A stretch of DNA of 64,000 nt from an uncultured Burkholderiaceae bacterium (GTDB lineage: Bacteria; Pseudomonadota; Gammaproteobacteria; Burkholderiales; Burkholderiaceae), in NCBI GenBank assembly GCA_937871985.1, contig CALMPB010000367.1, positions 1 to 64,000 of the forward strand, in the 5' to 3' direction. The notes beneath the pieces were generated by a model. That model was not told where the DNA came from and did not search any database. It saw nothing but the letters and a program-made list of their open reading frames with translations. Every line of letters begins with the position of its first letter. Position 1 is the stretch's first letter. This document shows positions 25,475 to 34,830 of this stretch, one piece after another. A program made the translations under genes and the position numbers.

Positions 25475-27399
25475 GGCGCCTCCGAGGTTCCGCTCGACGC
25501 CAGCGTCCGGGTGTAGTCCAGCCAGGCCTGCGTCATCAATATGCCCCACAAGTGCGTGCTCCAGTCGCGCCGGCCCGAACTGTGTTCGCGCCATTTGCGC
25601 AATACCGGTTCGGCATGGAATACGCCTTCGCCGCGCAGGCGGCGCTCGTCCAGCAAGGCCGCGGCCCAGTCCTTGAGCGGACCACGCAGCCACGCGGCCA
25701 ACGGCACACCGAATCCTTTTTTGGGACGGTCGACGAGCGCCCTGGGCACATGTTTGTACAGCAACTGGCGCAGCAGCCACTTGCCCTGCCCATCGCGCAC
25801 CTTGTAGTCGAACGGCAGGCGCTGGGCGAACTCGAACACGCGATGATCGAGCAGCGGTACGCGGGTTTCCAGGCTCACGGCCATGGCCGCCCTGTCCACC
25901 TTGACCAGGATGTCGTCCGGCAGATAGCTTTGCGCGTCCAGCAGCATCATATTCTCGAAAAACGGCAGCTCCGATTCCTGGTCGAATACCGTGGGCGGCA
26001 CTTGAGCGCCGATCACCACCTGCGCCGGGTCTTTCCAGTACGACACGAACTGCTGATAGAACTGGCTTGCCGTGTCCGCCGACGCGACTTCGGCGAGCTT
26101 GGTGAACTGGTCTTTCTTATAGCCGGCCGGCAGCAGGCCGGCAGCAAAGCGGCCGAACATCGCCATCGGGCCGCGCAGGCCCGGCGGCAGCGATTGCCGC
26201 CGATGCCACCAGTCCGCCGCCCGGAAATAGCGTGAATAGCCGCCCAGCAGTTCGTCGCCGCCGTCGCCCGAAAGCGCCACCGTGACATGACGGCGCGCCA
26301 TGCGCATGACCAGGGCCGTGGGAATCTGCGAAGCATCGGCGAACGGCTCGTCGTACATGGCGGCCAGTTGCGGCACCACGTCCAGCGCGTCGTCGGGCGT
26401 GACATAAAGCTCGGTGTGCCGGGTGCCCAGATGCCCGGCCACCGCCTTGGCGTGCTCGGCCTCGTTGAAGGCCTCTTCGTGAAAACCGATGGAAAACGTA
26501 TTCACCGCCGGCGAGCTTTGGGCCTGCATCAGCGCCACGATGACGGACGAATCCACGCCTCCCGACAAAAACGCGCCCAGCGGCACGTCGGCCATCATCT
26601 GGCCCTTGACCGACAAAGACAGAACCTTTTCCAGCGCCTCCACGGCCTGCTTGTCCGAGCTGAAGGACAATCGATTCTGGCCGGCCTGCAAGGCGGTTTC
26701 GTGCGCCGACCAATACACATGAGCCTGGGGAATGCTGCGCCGCTGCCGGTCGGCTTCGTTCAGAACCACCCAGGTCCCCGGCAACAGCTTGCGCACCGCC
26801 TTGTAGATGCTGAACGGAGCGGGAATGTAGTTGTGCCGCATCAGCAGCGCCAGCGCGCCGCGATCCAGATCGGTATCCAGCCCCGGCACCTGCACCAGGG
26901 ACTTGAGTTCCGAGCCGAACACGAACACGTTGCCGGCATACCCAGCGTACAGCGGCTTTTCGCCTAGCCGGTCGCGCGCCAGCGCCAGGCTGCGCTCCTG
27001 GCGATCCCACAATGCAAAGGCGAACATGCCCACCGCGGATCGCAGGCTGCGCTCCAGGCCCCAGGCGGCCAGCGCGGCCAGCAGGGTTTCGGTGTCGGAA
27101 TGCCCGCGCCACGACGGCGCCTTGCTCTGAGCCTGCAACTGCTCGCGCAGTTCGAGGTGATTGTAGATTTCGCCGTTCAGCACCAGGACGTAGCGCCCGC
27201 ATTCGGACACCATGGGCTGGTGGCCGGCCGGACTCAGGTCGACGATGGCCAGGCGCACATGCCCCAGCGCCAGCCCCGCATCCGCGTCCTCCCAATACCC
27301 GTCGCTGTCCGGCCCGCGATGCCGCATAGTGCGGCAACCTCGCTCGATGACAGCCCGCCGATCCGCCAGGGGGCCCCACGTCCCCATGATTCCACACAT
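25471..27399 (-). CDS. asnB: Asparagine synthase-like amidotransferase
   Basis: A 642-residue glutamine-dependent amidotransferase. The class II glutaminase domain starts with catalytic Cys2 (MCGIMGTWG) and continues to NGEIYNHLELR; the synthetase domain has the ATP pyrophosphatase loop SGGVDSS at 279-285. In O-antigen loci such as Pseudomonas aeruginosa O6 (WbpS), members amidate uronic acid sugars instead of aspartate. Lying among WbpP/WbpO-like genes here, it most probably makes a uronamide residue, which is an inference. The ATG at 27399 has a GAGGCG site. Confidence 0.9.
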   Translation of the reverse strand: MCGIMGTWGPLADRRAVIERGCRTMRHRGPDSDGYWEDADAGLALGHVRLAIVDLSPAGHQPMVSECGRYVLVLNGEIYNHLELREQLQAQSKAPSWRGHSDTETLLAALAAWGLERSLRSAVGMFAFALWDRQERSLALARDRLGEKPLYAGYAGNVFVFGSELKSLVQVPGLDTDLDRGALALLMRHNYIPAPFSIYKAVRKLLPGTWVVLNEADRQRRSIPQAHVYWSAHETALQAGQNRLSFSSDKQAVEALEKVLSLSVKGQMMADVPLGAFLSGGVDSSVIVALMQAQSSPAVNTFSIGFHEEAFNEAEHAKAVAGHLGTRHTELYVTPDDALDVVPQLAAMYDEPFADASQIPTALVMRMARRHVTVALSGDGGDELLGGYSRYFRAADWWHRRQSLPPGLRGPMAMFGRFAAGLLPAGYKKDQFTKLAEVASADTASQFYQQFVSYWKDPAQVVIGAQVPPTVFDQESELPFFENMMLLDAQSYLPDDILVKVDRAAMAVSLETRVPLLDHRVFEFAQRLPFDYKVRDGQGKWLLRQLLYKHVPRALVDRPKKGFGVPLAAWLRGPLKDWAAALLDERRLRGEGVFHAEPVLRKWREHSSGRRDWSTHLWGILMTQAWLDYTRTLASSGTSEAP

Positions 27400-27448
27400 A
27401 GCTTACGCCTCTTTTTTCAGTACATCGCCGCTGCGCCGGCCGCGGCGT

Positions 27449-28591
27449 TCAGCGCTCTTCAAACACCTGCCGCCACAACGCCATGACCCGCGCCGTGGAA
27501 AACCTGTCCAGTACATCGACGGCACGCTTGGCAAACGCCTGGCGCTTGGCGTCGTGCGCCATGAGGTCGGACAAATGCGCCGCCAAGGCTTCCGCATCTT
27601 CCGCCGGGCGAACCAGCACCCCGTCTATGCCATTGCGGATGATTTCCCTGGGCCCGGTCTCGCAATCGAACGCCACCGGCGCCAGGCCGCTGGCCATGGC
27701 TTCCAGCAATGAATTCGACAAGCCCTCGACCCGCGAGCTCAGGACGTACAGATCGGACTCTTCATACCATTGCCCGACATTGCCGACCCGGCCCGCCAGG
27801 ATGATTCTGTCGCTCAGGCCCGCGCCGTCGATTCGGGCCTGCAGGACCTCGCGATCGTCGCCTTCTCCCAATATAACCAGATCCCAGTCGGGAAAGTAGC
27901 CGGCAATGCTGCCGAAGGCCTCGATCAGCAGATCGAAGCCTTTGTGCGGATGCAGGCGCCCCACGGCCAGCAGACGCAGGCGCCCGTTTCTTTGCGGCGG
28001 CTCCAGCACGGGCTCGCCGGCCTGCAAGGGCCAGCAAACGGCATTGGGAATGACGGCAAGCTTCGAACCCGGCACATGCCGCTCCAGCCATGCCGCCGTT
28101 CCCGACGTCAGCGCCACCACCTTGTCGGCCTGGGGGTACGCCCAGCGCCGCAAACGCAGCCACAGGCTGGACAGCTCCTGGGAAGGCGGGTGCGTATGCT
28201 CGGTGGCAATGACCCGGCAGCCGCGGCCGCGGGCCGCCACGATCGCCAGGATGGAGGCCGTCGTCATCATCCCCAGCACCACGCTGGGCCGCTGCTTGCG
28301 GATGACGCGGCGCAATTTCCAGACCCGGCGCAGATTGGCGAGCAGCCCCGACAAGCGCCCCGAACTAGCGGCGGCCGTGCCCAGCACGACGCGCTGCACC
28401 GAGGGATCCAGGGTATAGGCATCGGTGTCGGCCCCGGTTTGGGTCACCACCGAAACGCGATAGCCGCGCCGGACCCAATAGGCGCTCAGGTCGACCGCCA
28501 CACGCTCGGCGCCGCCCCCGCTAAGCGAATGGATGACGATCAGCAGATGAGGCGCGGACGGCATGGATGACGAAACTTTACTCATGATCAT
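27449..28591 (-). CDS. GT4-family glycosyltransferase
   Basis: A 380-residue group 1 glycosyltransferase, with N-terminal HLLIVIHSLSGGGAERVAVDLS and C-terminal LLAVGRLHPHKGFDLLIEAFG, the E-x7-E motif VEGLSNSLLEAMA and CETGPREI. It is paralogous in layout to the GT at 24329. ATG 28591 and ATG 28585 are both possible starts, neither with a strong ribosome-binding site. It lies 22 bases after the flippase gene. Confidence 0.88.
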   Translation of the reverse strand: MIMSKVSSSMPSAPHLLIVIHSLSGGGAERVAVDLSAYWVRRGYRVSVVTQTGADTDAYTLDPSVQRVVLGTAAASSGRLSGLLANLRRVWKLRRVIRKQRPSVVLGMMTTASILAIVAARGRGCRVIATEHTHPPSQELSSLWLRLRRWAYPQADKVVALTSGTAAWLERHVPGSKLAVIPNAVCWPLQAGEPVLEPPQRNGRLRLLAVGRLHPHKGFDLLIEAFGSIAGYFPDWDLVILGEGDDREVLQARIDGAGLSDRIILAGRVGNVGQWYEESDLYVLSSRVEGLSNSLLEAMASGLAPVAFDCETGPREIIRNGIDGVLVRPAEDAEALAAHLSDLMAHDAKRQAFAKRAVDVLDRFSTARVMALWRQVFEER

Positions 28592-28613
28592 GAAGCAATG
28601 ACGGGTTGACGCT

Positions 28614-29963
28614 TTAGCTGGCAGTATGCCCGCCGGGCGCCGATTTCAGCGCAACCACAACGTAACAGGTGTAAGACAAGGCATACATCAAGCTGGTGGC
28701 CAGCATGATGCCGGCCGTGCCCATGATGGGCGCCAGCACGTAATTCATGATCGCCTTCAGCCCGAAATTGGCAATGGCGATCACGGCCATGAGGCGGTAG
28801 CGGTTCTGGCTGGCCAGCAATTGCACCAGCACCAGAACGCCAAAATAGAACGGCAGTTGCAGCAGCCCCCAGCGCAGCACATGCGCCACCGACTGCGTAT
28901 CCTGGGCGGTAAAGGCGCCCCGCTCGAACAGCAGCGCCACGCCCCACGGCGCCAGAATCCAGCCGACCAGGGTCGCCGCCGCCCCCGCGGCCAGCATCAG
29001 CACCGACCACTTCAGGGCCATCGAACGCGCCCGCACCGAGTCGCCGCGGCTTTGTATGTCGGCCAGCACCGGCAAGGCGGCGCGGCCGACCGAGGCCGCC
29101 CCGATTCCCAGCACCAGCGACAGCAGGCGGCTGGCATAGCCAAGGGTCGCGTTGGCATTGGAGCCCAGATTGGCCGCCGTGTACTGGTCGATGGGCCCTA
29201 CGAAGCTCATGGCAACCTGGCCCAGCAGCATGACGCCGGCCGCCTTGACCAGATCCGGCCACTGATGGGCGCTCAAGGCGAACCTTGGCCTGCCCCACAT
29301 GCCGTCGGCCTTGGCCGCCAGCCACAGCAGCCAGACCGACTGGATGAAATAGCCGACCAGGGTGCCCCACATCAATGGCCCCACGTCGGTCACGACCCCG
29401 GCCAGCATGACCCACACCAGGATGACCACCGCCGGAACGCTGTCGAGCAGCGTATTGATATGCCGCTCGTGAGCGCGCAGGCGCGCCGCGCTGATGCCTA
29501 TCATCAGCGTCAGCAAGGCGGCCGGCGCAAACGCCAGGTTCAGCTCCAGGCTCATCTTGCGGGCCTCGGGCGTCAGGCCCACGCCCGCCCACTCCAGCAC
29601 GAACGGCCACAGCAAATAGGTAAGCACCGCCAGAACGACGCCGCCGCCTATGGTCCAGCCTTGCAGCTCGCCCAGGAAACGGGCGCGCGCCGCGCGGTCT
29701 TCGTAGCGGGTATGCACCAGCACCGGGATCAGGACGACCGACAGCGCCCCGACTATGGTCAGGGGCAGCCAGCTTGCCATCGTCAGCGTGAATTGGTAGG
29801 CATCGACGGCGTTGCTGACGCCGTAGCGATACGCCACCGCCATCTCCTTGACGGCGCCGGCGGCCTTGCCCAGCAGAAGAAAAAAGGCGACTCGCGCCGC
29901 CCCCATGGCTATACGCCGATGATCGGAGTGCAGGCGCGACAGCCTTTGCGAAAAGCTCTTCAA
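28614..29963 (-). CDS. MurJ/MviN-family polysaccharide flippase
   Basis: A 449-residue polytopic membrane protein of the MviN/MurJ (MOP exporter) superfamily. The early segment ARVAFFLLLGKAAGAVKEMAVAYRYGVSNAVDAYQ and the later VGRAALPVLADIQSRGD and LLFERGAFTAQDT match MurJ-type lipid-linked sugar flippases. Within this glycan locus it probably flips the undecaprenyl-linked oligosaccharide, replacing the usual Wzx. The start is a TTG at 29963, one base after the stop of the epimerase gene; a later ATG at 29906 is possible. Chromosomal MurJ proper would be elsewhere. Confidence 0.82.
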   Translation of the reverse strand: MKSFSQRLSRLHSDHRRIAMGAARVAFFLLLGKAAGAVKEMAVAYRYGVSNAVDAYQFTLTMASWLPLTIVGALSVVLIPVLVHTRYEDRAARARFLGELQGWTIGGGVVLAVLTYLLWPFVLEWAGVGLTPEARKMSLELNLAFAPAALLTLMIGISAARLRAHERHINTLLDSVPAVVILVWVMLAGVVTDVGPLMWGTLVGYFIQSVWLLWLAAKADGMWGRPRFALSAHQWPDLVKAAGVMLLGQVAMSFVGPIDQYTAANLGSNANATLGYASRLLSLVLGIGAASVGRAALPVLADIQSRGDSVRARSMALKWSVLMLAAGAAATLVGWILAPWGVALLFERGAFTAQDTQSVAHVLRWGLLQLPFYFGVLVLVQLLASQNRYRLMAVIAIANFGLKAIMNYVLAPIMGTAGIMLATSLMYALSYTCYVVVALKSAPGGHTAS

Positions 29964-29964
29964 G

Positions 29965-30990
29965 TTAACGCAGGAACTGCGTGTACCACGGCATGGCGAC
30001 TTCCAGGCCCTGGACGATGTTGTACAAGGGCTTGTACCCCAGCAGGTGCTGGGCCTTGCTGATGTCGGCCTGCGAGTGGCGCACGTCGCCCGCGCGGAAA
30101 TCGCCGTACAAAGGCTGCTTGTCGTAGACGACGCCGTTATTGCCCAAGGCCTTGGCCAGGTACTGGAAGAGTTCGTTCAGCGAGGTGCGCGCATTGACCG
30201 CCACGTTGTACACCTGGTTGACGCCTTCAGGCTGGGCCAGGGCCGCAAGAATATTGGCCTGCACCGCGTTTTCCACGTAGCAGAAGTCGCGGCTGGTTTC
30301 GCCGTCGCCGTTCACCACGACGTCCTCGTTGCGGATCATGGCCGACACCCACTTCGGGATGACCGCCGCGTAGGCGCCGTTGGGATCCTGGCGCTTGCCG
30401 AATACGTTGAAGTAGCGCAGGCCTATGCTGCCGAAGCCGTAGGAACGCGCAAAGACGTCGGCGTAAAGTTCATTGACGAACTTGGTCACCGCGTACGGCG
30501 ACAACGGCCGCCCGATACGGTCTTCGACCTTGGGCAGCGCCTCGTGATCGCCGTAAGTGGAACTTGAAGCCGCGTACACGAAGGACTTGACCTTGGCGTC
30601 CCGCGCCGCCACCAGCACGTTGAGAAATCCCGAGACATTGACGTCGTTGGTGGTGACGGGGTCTTTCAGCGAACGAGGCACCGAGCCCAGCGCGGCCTGG
30701 TGCAAAACGTAGTCCACGTCCTGCACCGCTTGCTCGCAAGCGGCCGGATCGCGGATGTCGCCCTTGATGAAGGTGAAGTTCGCCCATTTTTCGGGCCCCA
30801 CCGTTTTCTGGACTTCGTCCAGATTGTATTGATGGCCGGTTGCGAAGTTGTCCAGGCCGACGACCGTCTGGCCCAGTTGCAGCAGGGTTTCGAGCAAGTT
30901 GGAGCCGATGAAGCCGGCGCAGCCGGTGACCAGCCAGCGCTTGGGCTCGGTGCGCAGGTTGTCCAGGACTTCTTGATAGCGAGTACTCAT
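29965..30990 (-). CDS. wbpP: UDP-N-acetylglucosamine 4-epimerase (WbpP/TviC-like)
   Basis: A 341-residue extended SDR epimerase. The NAD loop GCAGFIG is at 23-29, the catalytic triad region has the Ser142-Ser143-Ser144 run (ASSSTYGD) with Tyr166 and Lys170 (YAVTK), and the substrate segment [16 protein letters not shown] is typical of WbpP and TviC. It interconverts UDP-GlcNAc and UDP-GalNAc or their uronic acids. It is followed by the WbpO-like dehydrogenase upstream in the same operon. ATG 30990 begins [20 protein letters not shown]. The name follows the family; strict orthology was not tested. Confidence 0.9.
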   Translation of the reverse strand: MSTRYQEVLDNLRTEPKRWLVTGCAGFIGSNLLETLLQLGQTVVGLDNFATGHQYNLDEVQKTVGPEKWANFTFIKGDIRDPAACEQAVQDVDYVLHQAALGSVPRSLKDPVTTNDVNVSGFLNVLVAARDAKVKSFVYAASSSTYGDHEALPKVEDRIGRPLSPYAVTKFVNELYADVFARSYGFGSIGLRYFNVFGKRQDPNGAYAAVIPKWVSAMIRNEDVVVNGDGETSRDFCYVENAVQANILAALAQPEGVNQVYNVAVNARTSLNELFQYLAKALGNNGVVYDKQPLYGDFRAGDVRHSQADISKAQHLLGYKPLYNIVQGLEVAMPWYTQFLR

Positions 30991-31017
30991 GTCTACTAAA
31001 CCTTATCGATGGCCGAC

Positions 31018-32292
31018 TTACAGACGTAGATCCGATTCGTCGGCCGTGAGGACGTACTTGAGATCGTAAAGCACATGCTCGGGCTTGCCCAAGGCGCGGA
31101 TGCCCTTGGCGCCGAGTTCGACGAACTGATGGTGCGAAACCGCAACAATGACGCCGTCGTAGGCGCCCTGAGCCAGCGCCTTGACCGGCGTGATGCCGTA
31201 TTCGTGCTCGGCTTCGGCCGTATCGACCCACGGGTCGTACACATCGACATGGATGTTGTATTCGCCCAGTTCGCGCACGATGTCCACGACGCGCGTATTG
31301 CGCAGGTCGGGGCAGTTTTCCTTGAAGGTCAGGCCCATGACCAGAACCTTGGAACCCTGCACCTGGATGCGCCGCTTGGTCATGGCCTTGACCAACTGCG
31401 ACACCACGTAGCCGCCCATGGAATCGTTGAGCCGGCGGCCGGCCAGGATGATTTCGGGGTGGTAGCCGATGGACTGCGCTTTATGGGTGAGGTAGTAGGG
31501 GTCGACGCCGATGCAATGGCCGCCCACCAGGCCCGGACGGAACGGCAGGAAATTCCATTTCGTGCCGGCGGCTTCCAGCACGGCCTGGGTGTCGATGCCC
31601 ATTTTGTTGAAGATGAGCGCCAGTTCGTTGATGAGCGCGATGTTGACGTCGCGCTGCGTGTTTTCGATGACCTTGGCCGCCTCGGCGACACGGATGGACT
31701 GCGCCTTGTGCGTGCCGGCCACGATGATCTGGCGGTACAGCGTATCGACGAGTTCCGCCACTTCGGGCGTGGAGCCGGAGGTTACCTTCTTGATGGTGGA
31801 AACGCGATGCGATTTGTCGCCCGGATTGATGCGTTCGGGGCTGTAGCCCGCGTAGAAGTCTTCGTTGTAGCGCAGGCCCGATATGCGTTCCAGCACCGGC
31901 ACGCAGACTTCCTCGGTGGCGCCCGGGTACACCGTGGATTCATAAATGACGATGTCGCCGCGCTTGAGCACCTTGCCCAGGGTTTCGCTGGCCCGCACCA
32001 GCGGGGTCAGGTCGGGCTGCTTGTATTCGTCGATGGGCGTGGGCACGGTGACGATGAAGACATTGGCCTCGGCCAGTTGCGCCGCTTCGTGGGTGAAGCG
32101 CAGATTCTTGGCCTGCGCCAGTTCCTGCGAGTCGACCTCCAGCGTGTGATCCTTGCCTTCCTTGAGTTCGGCGATACGGCGCGCGTTGATGTCGAACCCC
32201 AGCACCGAACGCTTTTTGCCGAACTCAACCGCCAACGGCAGGCCTACATAGCCCAAACCGACTATCGCTAATTTCACGTCTTGAATTTGCAA
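31018..32292 (-). CDS. wbpO: UDP-N-acetyl-hexosamine 6-dehydrogenase (WbpO/TviB-like)
   Basis: A 424-residue nucleotide-sugar dehydrogenase. It has the GLGYVGLP loop at 12-19, the central [22 protein letters not shown], and the catalytic Cys260 in [18 protein letters not shown]. It oxidises a UDP-HexNAc to the uronic acid, probably UDP-GalNAc to UDP-GalNAcA. The start is the TTG at 32292 with GGGAGA six bases upstream; the GTG at 32277 lacks a ribosome-binding site. It sits 27 bases upstream of the epimerase gene, the pair found in Vi antigen and O6 antigen clusters. Confidence 0.92.
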   Translation of the reverse strand: MQIQDVKLAIVGLGYVGLPLAVEFGKKRSVLGFDINARRIAELKEGKDHTLEVDSQELAQAKNLRFTHEAAQLAEANVFIVTVPTPIDEYKQPDLTPLVRASETLGKVLKRGDIVIYESTVYPGATEEVCVPVLERISGLRYNEDFYAGYSPERINPGDKSHRVSTIKKVTSGSTPEVAELVDTLYRQIIVAGTHKAQSIRVAEAAKVIENTQRDVNIALINELALIFNKMGIDTQAVLEAAGTKWNFLPFRPGLVGGHCIGVDPYYLTHKAQSIGYHPEIILAGRRLNDSMGGYVVSQLVKAMTKRRIQVQGSKVLVMGLTFKENCPDLRNTRVVDIVRELGEYNIHVDVYDPWVDTAEAEHEYGITPVKALAQGAYDGVIVAVSHHQFVELGAKGIRALGKPEHVLYDLKYVLTADESDLRL

Positions 32293-32370
32293 CTTGAATC
32301 TCCCACGCTGCTTGCTGATATATGAAGAATCCGAAAAACACCTTGCCCGGAGGGCGCGTCAGGTTCCGAT

Positions 32371-33513
32371 TTATTTCTTGTTCCGGTGCTGACGCCCCTG
32401 CGAAGGCAGAAGCAGCCAGGACGGCCCACGCCACGACACCAGCCTAGAATATATCCAGATATAGACCGACGCAAACACGACGAGGCTGACGCACAAGGCC
32501 CAGGCGTTGTCCCACCAGATGGTGGCGGGAACCAGCCCGATGAGCGTCAACAGCCACAGGTAGGGCGACGCCATGGCATTGCAAAGAGCCGGCACGCTAT
32601 GGCGCCGGTCGCGGCTGAAGGTGACGCGCACCAGGCGCCTGAACACCAACTGGTGCAGATGCAGGGCGTCGGGCTGATCCACCGGCGTGCCGCGCTTGAA
32701 ACGCCGGCGCCAGATGGAAAACATGGTTTCGAACACCGGGTAGAACAGCACGGCCAGCGCATAGAACGGCGAAACGCTTGGGTTGCGTATGACCAGCAGC
32801 ACGGCCAGCTCGGCCAGCATGAACCCCAAAAAGTAGGCCCCGCCGTCGCCCAGAAAGACGCGCCCGAACGGAAAGTTCCAGACGAGGAAGCCCAGAGTGG
32901 CGGCAGCCAGGGCCGTGGCGATGATGAAGATGGGAAAGTCCTGCACTTGCAGGGCCACCAGCGCGATGGATGCGCCCATGAGGGTGGCCACCATCCCCGC
33001 CAGGCCGTTCATGCCGTCGATGATGTTGAGCGCGTGCGTACAGCCGCCCACCGCCACGACGGTAAACACCAGGGACACCGGCCAGAACGACAAAGCCCAA
33101 TCGAAGCCTGCGAAGCCCACGCGCGACACGCCGCCCAGCAGCCACCACGCGATGGCGGCGGATATGAACGCGGCCACCAGCCGCTTGCCGGATCCGACGT
33201 CCTTGGTGATGTCTTCGAGCAGTCCCGCCACGAACACCGGCATGACGGCAATGAACAGCACGGGCCACAGCCAGGTCAGCGTCATGTTGCTGGGGCCCAG
33301 AACCAGCAGCCCCGCCAGACTGCCGGCAACGACCGCCAGCCCGCCCACCCGGGGCGTGGCGCGCGAATGCGAGGCCTGTGGCTTGTTGAGATCCGAATCG
33401 CCCGTGAACGCGCCGTGCCAACGCTCCGACGCCACGATCAGGCCGCCGACGGTGAACGCCACGATACAAATATAAATCCAGGTTAACGAGTCCCAGGTTT
33501 GAGGCGAAGCCAC
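32371..33513 (-). CDS. WecA/MraY-like undecaprenyl-phosphate HexNAc-1-phosphate transferase
   Basis: A 380-residue polytopic transferase that would start the glycan by loading a HexNAc-1-phosphate on undecaprenyl phosphate. Visible family motifs are NKPQASHSRATPRVGG (about 43-58), the acidic LLEDITKD (about 98-105), NIIDGMNG with Asn163 and Asp166, FLGDGGAYF (220-228) and HLHQ (285-288). The start chosen is the GTG at 33513 with GGGGG upstream; a GTG at 33579 is the alternative. It is the first gene of the glycan operon. Donor specificity (GlcNAc, QuiNAc, FucNAc) is unknown. Confidence 0.85.
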   Translation of the reverse strand: MASPQTWDSLTWIYICIVAFTVGGLIVASERWHGAFTGDSDLNKPQASHSRATPRVGGLAVVAGSLAGLLVLGPSNMTLTWLWPVLFIAVMPVFVAGLLEDITKDVGSGKRLVAAFISAAIAWWLLGGVSRVGFAGFDWALSFWPVSLVFTVVAVGGCTHALNIIDGMNGLAGMVATLMGASIALVALQVQDFPIFIIATALAAATLGFLVWNFPFGRVFLGDGGAYFLGFMLAELAVLLVIRNPSVSPFYALAVLFYPVFETMFSIWRRRFKRGTPVDQPDALHLHQLVFRRLVRVTFSRDRRHSVPALCNAMASPYLWLLTLIGLVPATIWWDNAWALCVSLVVFASVYIWIYSRLVSWRGPSWLLLPSQGRQHRNKK

Positions 33514-33620
33514 ACAACCCCCTGCGCAATTGATTAAGTATTCATTATCGGCCGGATTTGTAACATCGCGGCCCAACACCGGGAAAAAGATGCAACCAAA
33601 GATGTTACGTGAAATTGGGC

Positions 33621-33771
33621 AAAAAAAAACCCGAGATCAAAAGATCTCGGGTTAAATCCACCAAAGGAGGAGGGTGGAGGAGACAACCGTGGCATGTCGG
33701 GCTGCTAAAGCATTTGCTTGAGACCGCGTGATTGGGGTTTTCCCTCTGCAATCACGTTTCGACATCCGATA
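33621..33771 (-). ncRNA. Candidate small RNA with anti-Shine-Dalgarno loop
   Basis: Between coq7 and the glycan operon lies an independent unit on the minus strand: promoter (see next entry), a transcript of about 150 bases, and a strong terminator. A 5' stem CGTGATTG/CAATCACG lies at 33749-33756 and 33727-33734. A hairpin CCACC-CTCCTCCTTT-GGTGG lies at 33658-33677, with a second CTCCTCC just before it; both are complementary to Shine-Dalgarno sequences. The terminator stem AACCCGAGATC/GATCTCGGGTT (33628-33653), loop TTTT, is followed by nine T. A short frame starting MPRLSPPPSSFGG runs through the terminator and lacks a ribosome-binding site, so this is more likely a regulatory RNA. Confidence 0.62.
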
Positions 33772-33776
33772 ACTAA

Positions 33777-33805
33777 ATTGTATAGAAGTTGATGCTGCAA
33801 CGCAA
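33777..33805 (-). promoter_or_regulatory. Sigma-70 promoter of the candidate small RNA
   Basis: On the minus strand TTGCGT (33800-33805) and TACAAT (33777-33782) are separated by exactly 17 bases, placing the transcription start near 33770 just upstream of the first stem of the candidate RNA. Confidence 0.6.
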
Positions 33806-33809
33806 GAAA

Positions 33810-33839
33810 TTTTTGAAAATCAACCGGGAAAACCCGATT
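33810..33839 (-). terminator. Possible terminator downstream of coq7
   Basis: On the minus strand AATCGGG-TTTT-CCCGGTT forms a seven-pair stem (one T-G) followed by GATTTTC, about 100 bases after the coq7 stop. The tail is only moderately T-rich. The 100 bases between this stem and coq7 are AT-rich with nothing recognisable. Confidence 0.45.
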
Positions 33840-33940
33840 TGTTGCTTTTTTACAGCTCTTCCCTATGAAAATAATACTTCGCAACTAGTAAAAACCCGCG
33901 TTTTGAATTGATTTATCTCAATTGTTTCATTTACTTTCAA

Positions 33941-34627
33941 TTAGATTCGATAGGCGGTCGTCGTCATGACCTTGGACATCAGGCGCATGGCCAGCCTGGC
34001 CGGGGCCGGCAGCGTTCGCCCTCCCTGATCCTCGGCCGTCTTGCGGTGGCGCGCCTCGTCGTCGCGCATCTGCTCGACAATGCGGCGCGACCGCGTGTCG
34101 GCGGCGGGCAGTTCCTTCAGGTGGGATTCCAGATGGCGTTCGACCTGGGCCTCGGTTTCGGCCATGAAGCCCAGGTTGCGGGCCGAACCGCCCAGGCCGG
34201 CCAGCATGCCCAGCGCGAAAGATCCCGAGTACCAAAGCGGGTTCAGATAGCTGGGACGGCTTTGCAATTCTGCCAGGCGCTGGCCGCACCACACCAGATG
34301 GTCGACTTCTTCGGCCGCCGCCCGCCGAAACACGCCGCGCGCCCTGTCGTCGCGGCTAAGCACGGCCTGCCCCCGGTACAAGGCCTGCGCGCACACCTCG
34401 CCCACGTGATTGACCCGCATCAGCCCGGCCGCGCGCTTTTGGTCAGCCGCCGACAACGGCTCGGCATCCGGGCCGGGCTTGCCGGCCGGATTCGGGCGGC
34501 TGGCATGCGCAAAGCCGCCCAGCACCTCGAGCGCCCGGCCCACCTCGGACAACAGCGCATCGACGCCATTCATGCGCCGGACCAAGCCAGCATTGTTCGA
34601 GCCCATATCGTGTTCGTGTTCGCGCAT
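33941..34627 (-). CDS. coq7: 2-polyprenyl-3-methyl-6-methoxy-benzoquinone hydroxylase
   Basis: A 228-residue di-iron monooxygenase catalysing the last hydroxylation of ubiquinone synthesis. Ferritin-like ligands are visible in LMRVNHVGEVCAQALY, AAEEVDHLVWCGQRLAEL and MRDDEARHRKTAED. The ATG at 34627 (MREHEHDMGSNN) has AGGA upstream; the ATG at 34606 is a possible alternative. The reading frame extends further upstream without homology. It is divergent from the OsmC-like gene. Confidence 0.93.
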   Translation of the reverse strand: MREHEHDMGSNNAGLVRRMNGVDALLSEVGRALEVLGGFAHASRPNPAGKPGPDAEPLSAADQKRAAGLMRVNHVGEVCAQALYRGQAVLSRDDRARGVFRRAAAEEVDHLVWCGQRLAELQSRPSYLNPLWYSGSFALGMLAGLGGSARNLGFMAETEAQVERHLESHLKELPAADTRSRRIVEQMRDDEARHRKTAEDQGGRTLPAPARLAMRLMSKVMTTTAYRI

Positions 34628-34777
34628 GAATGTCCTGTGTAAAGCGGCAAGATAAAATCCGGAAGCGGCTAAAAACGGAATCAAGTCCGTGTTAACCCCG
34701 ATTCAATAATACAAAAAAACTAGTGTCCTGTTTGGTTGGTTTGCTGACTTATATTCGGATGCATGGATCCGCCTGCT

Positions 34778-34803
34778 CTATACTCTTCAAACCCTATACT
34801 CTT
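34778..34803 (+). repeat. Direct repeat CTATACTCTT upstream of the OsmC-like gene
   Basis: Two identical decamers CTATACTCTT at 34778-34787 and 34794-34803, 16 bases apart, lie 27 bases before the start of the OsmC-like gene. Each contains a -10-like TATACT. They may be a regulator site or tandem promoters. Confidence 0.5.
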
Positions 34804-34830
34804 TCAGATTCACGCAACGAGGCTCACCAA

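Noticed and set aside
33541..33693. Short frame on the minus strand beginning MPRLSPPPSSFGG
   Set aside because: Passes through the terminator of the candidate RNA and lacks a ribosome-binding site; treated as non-coding.
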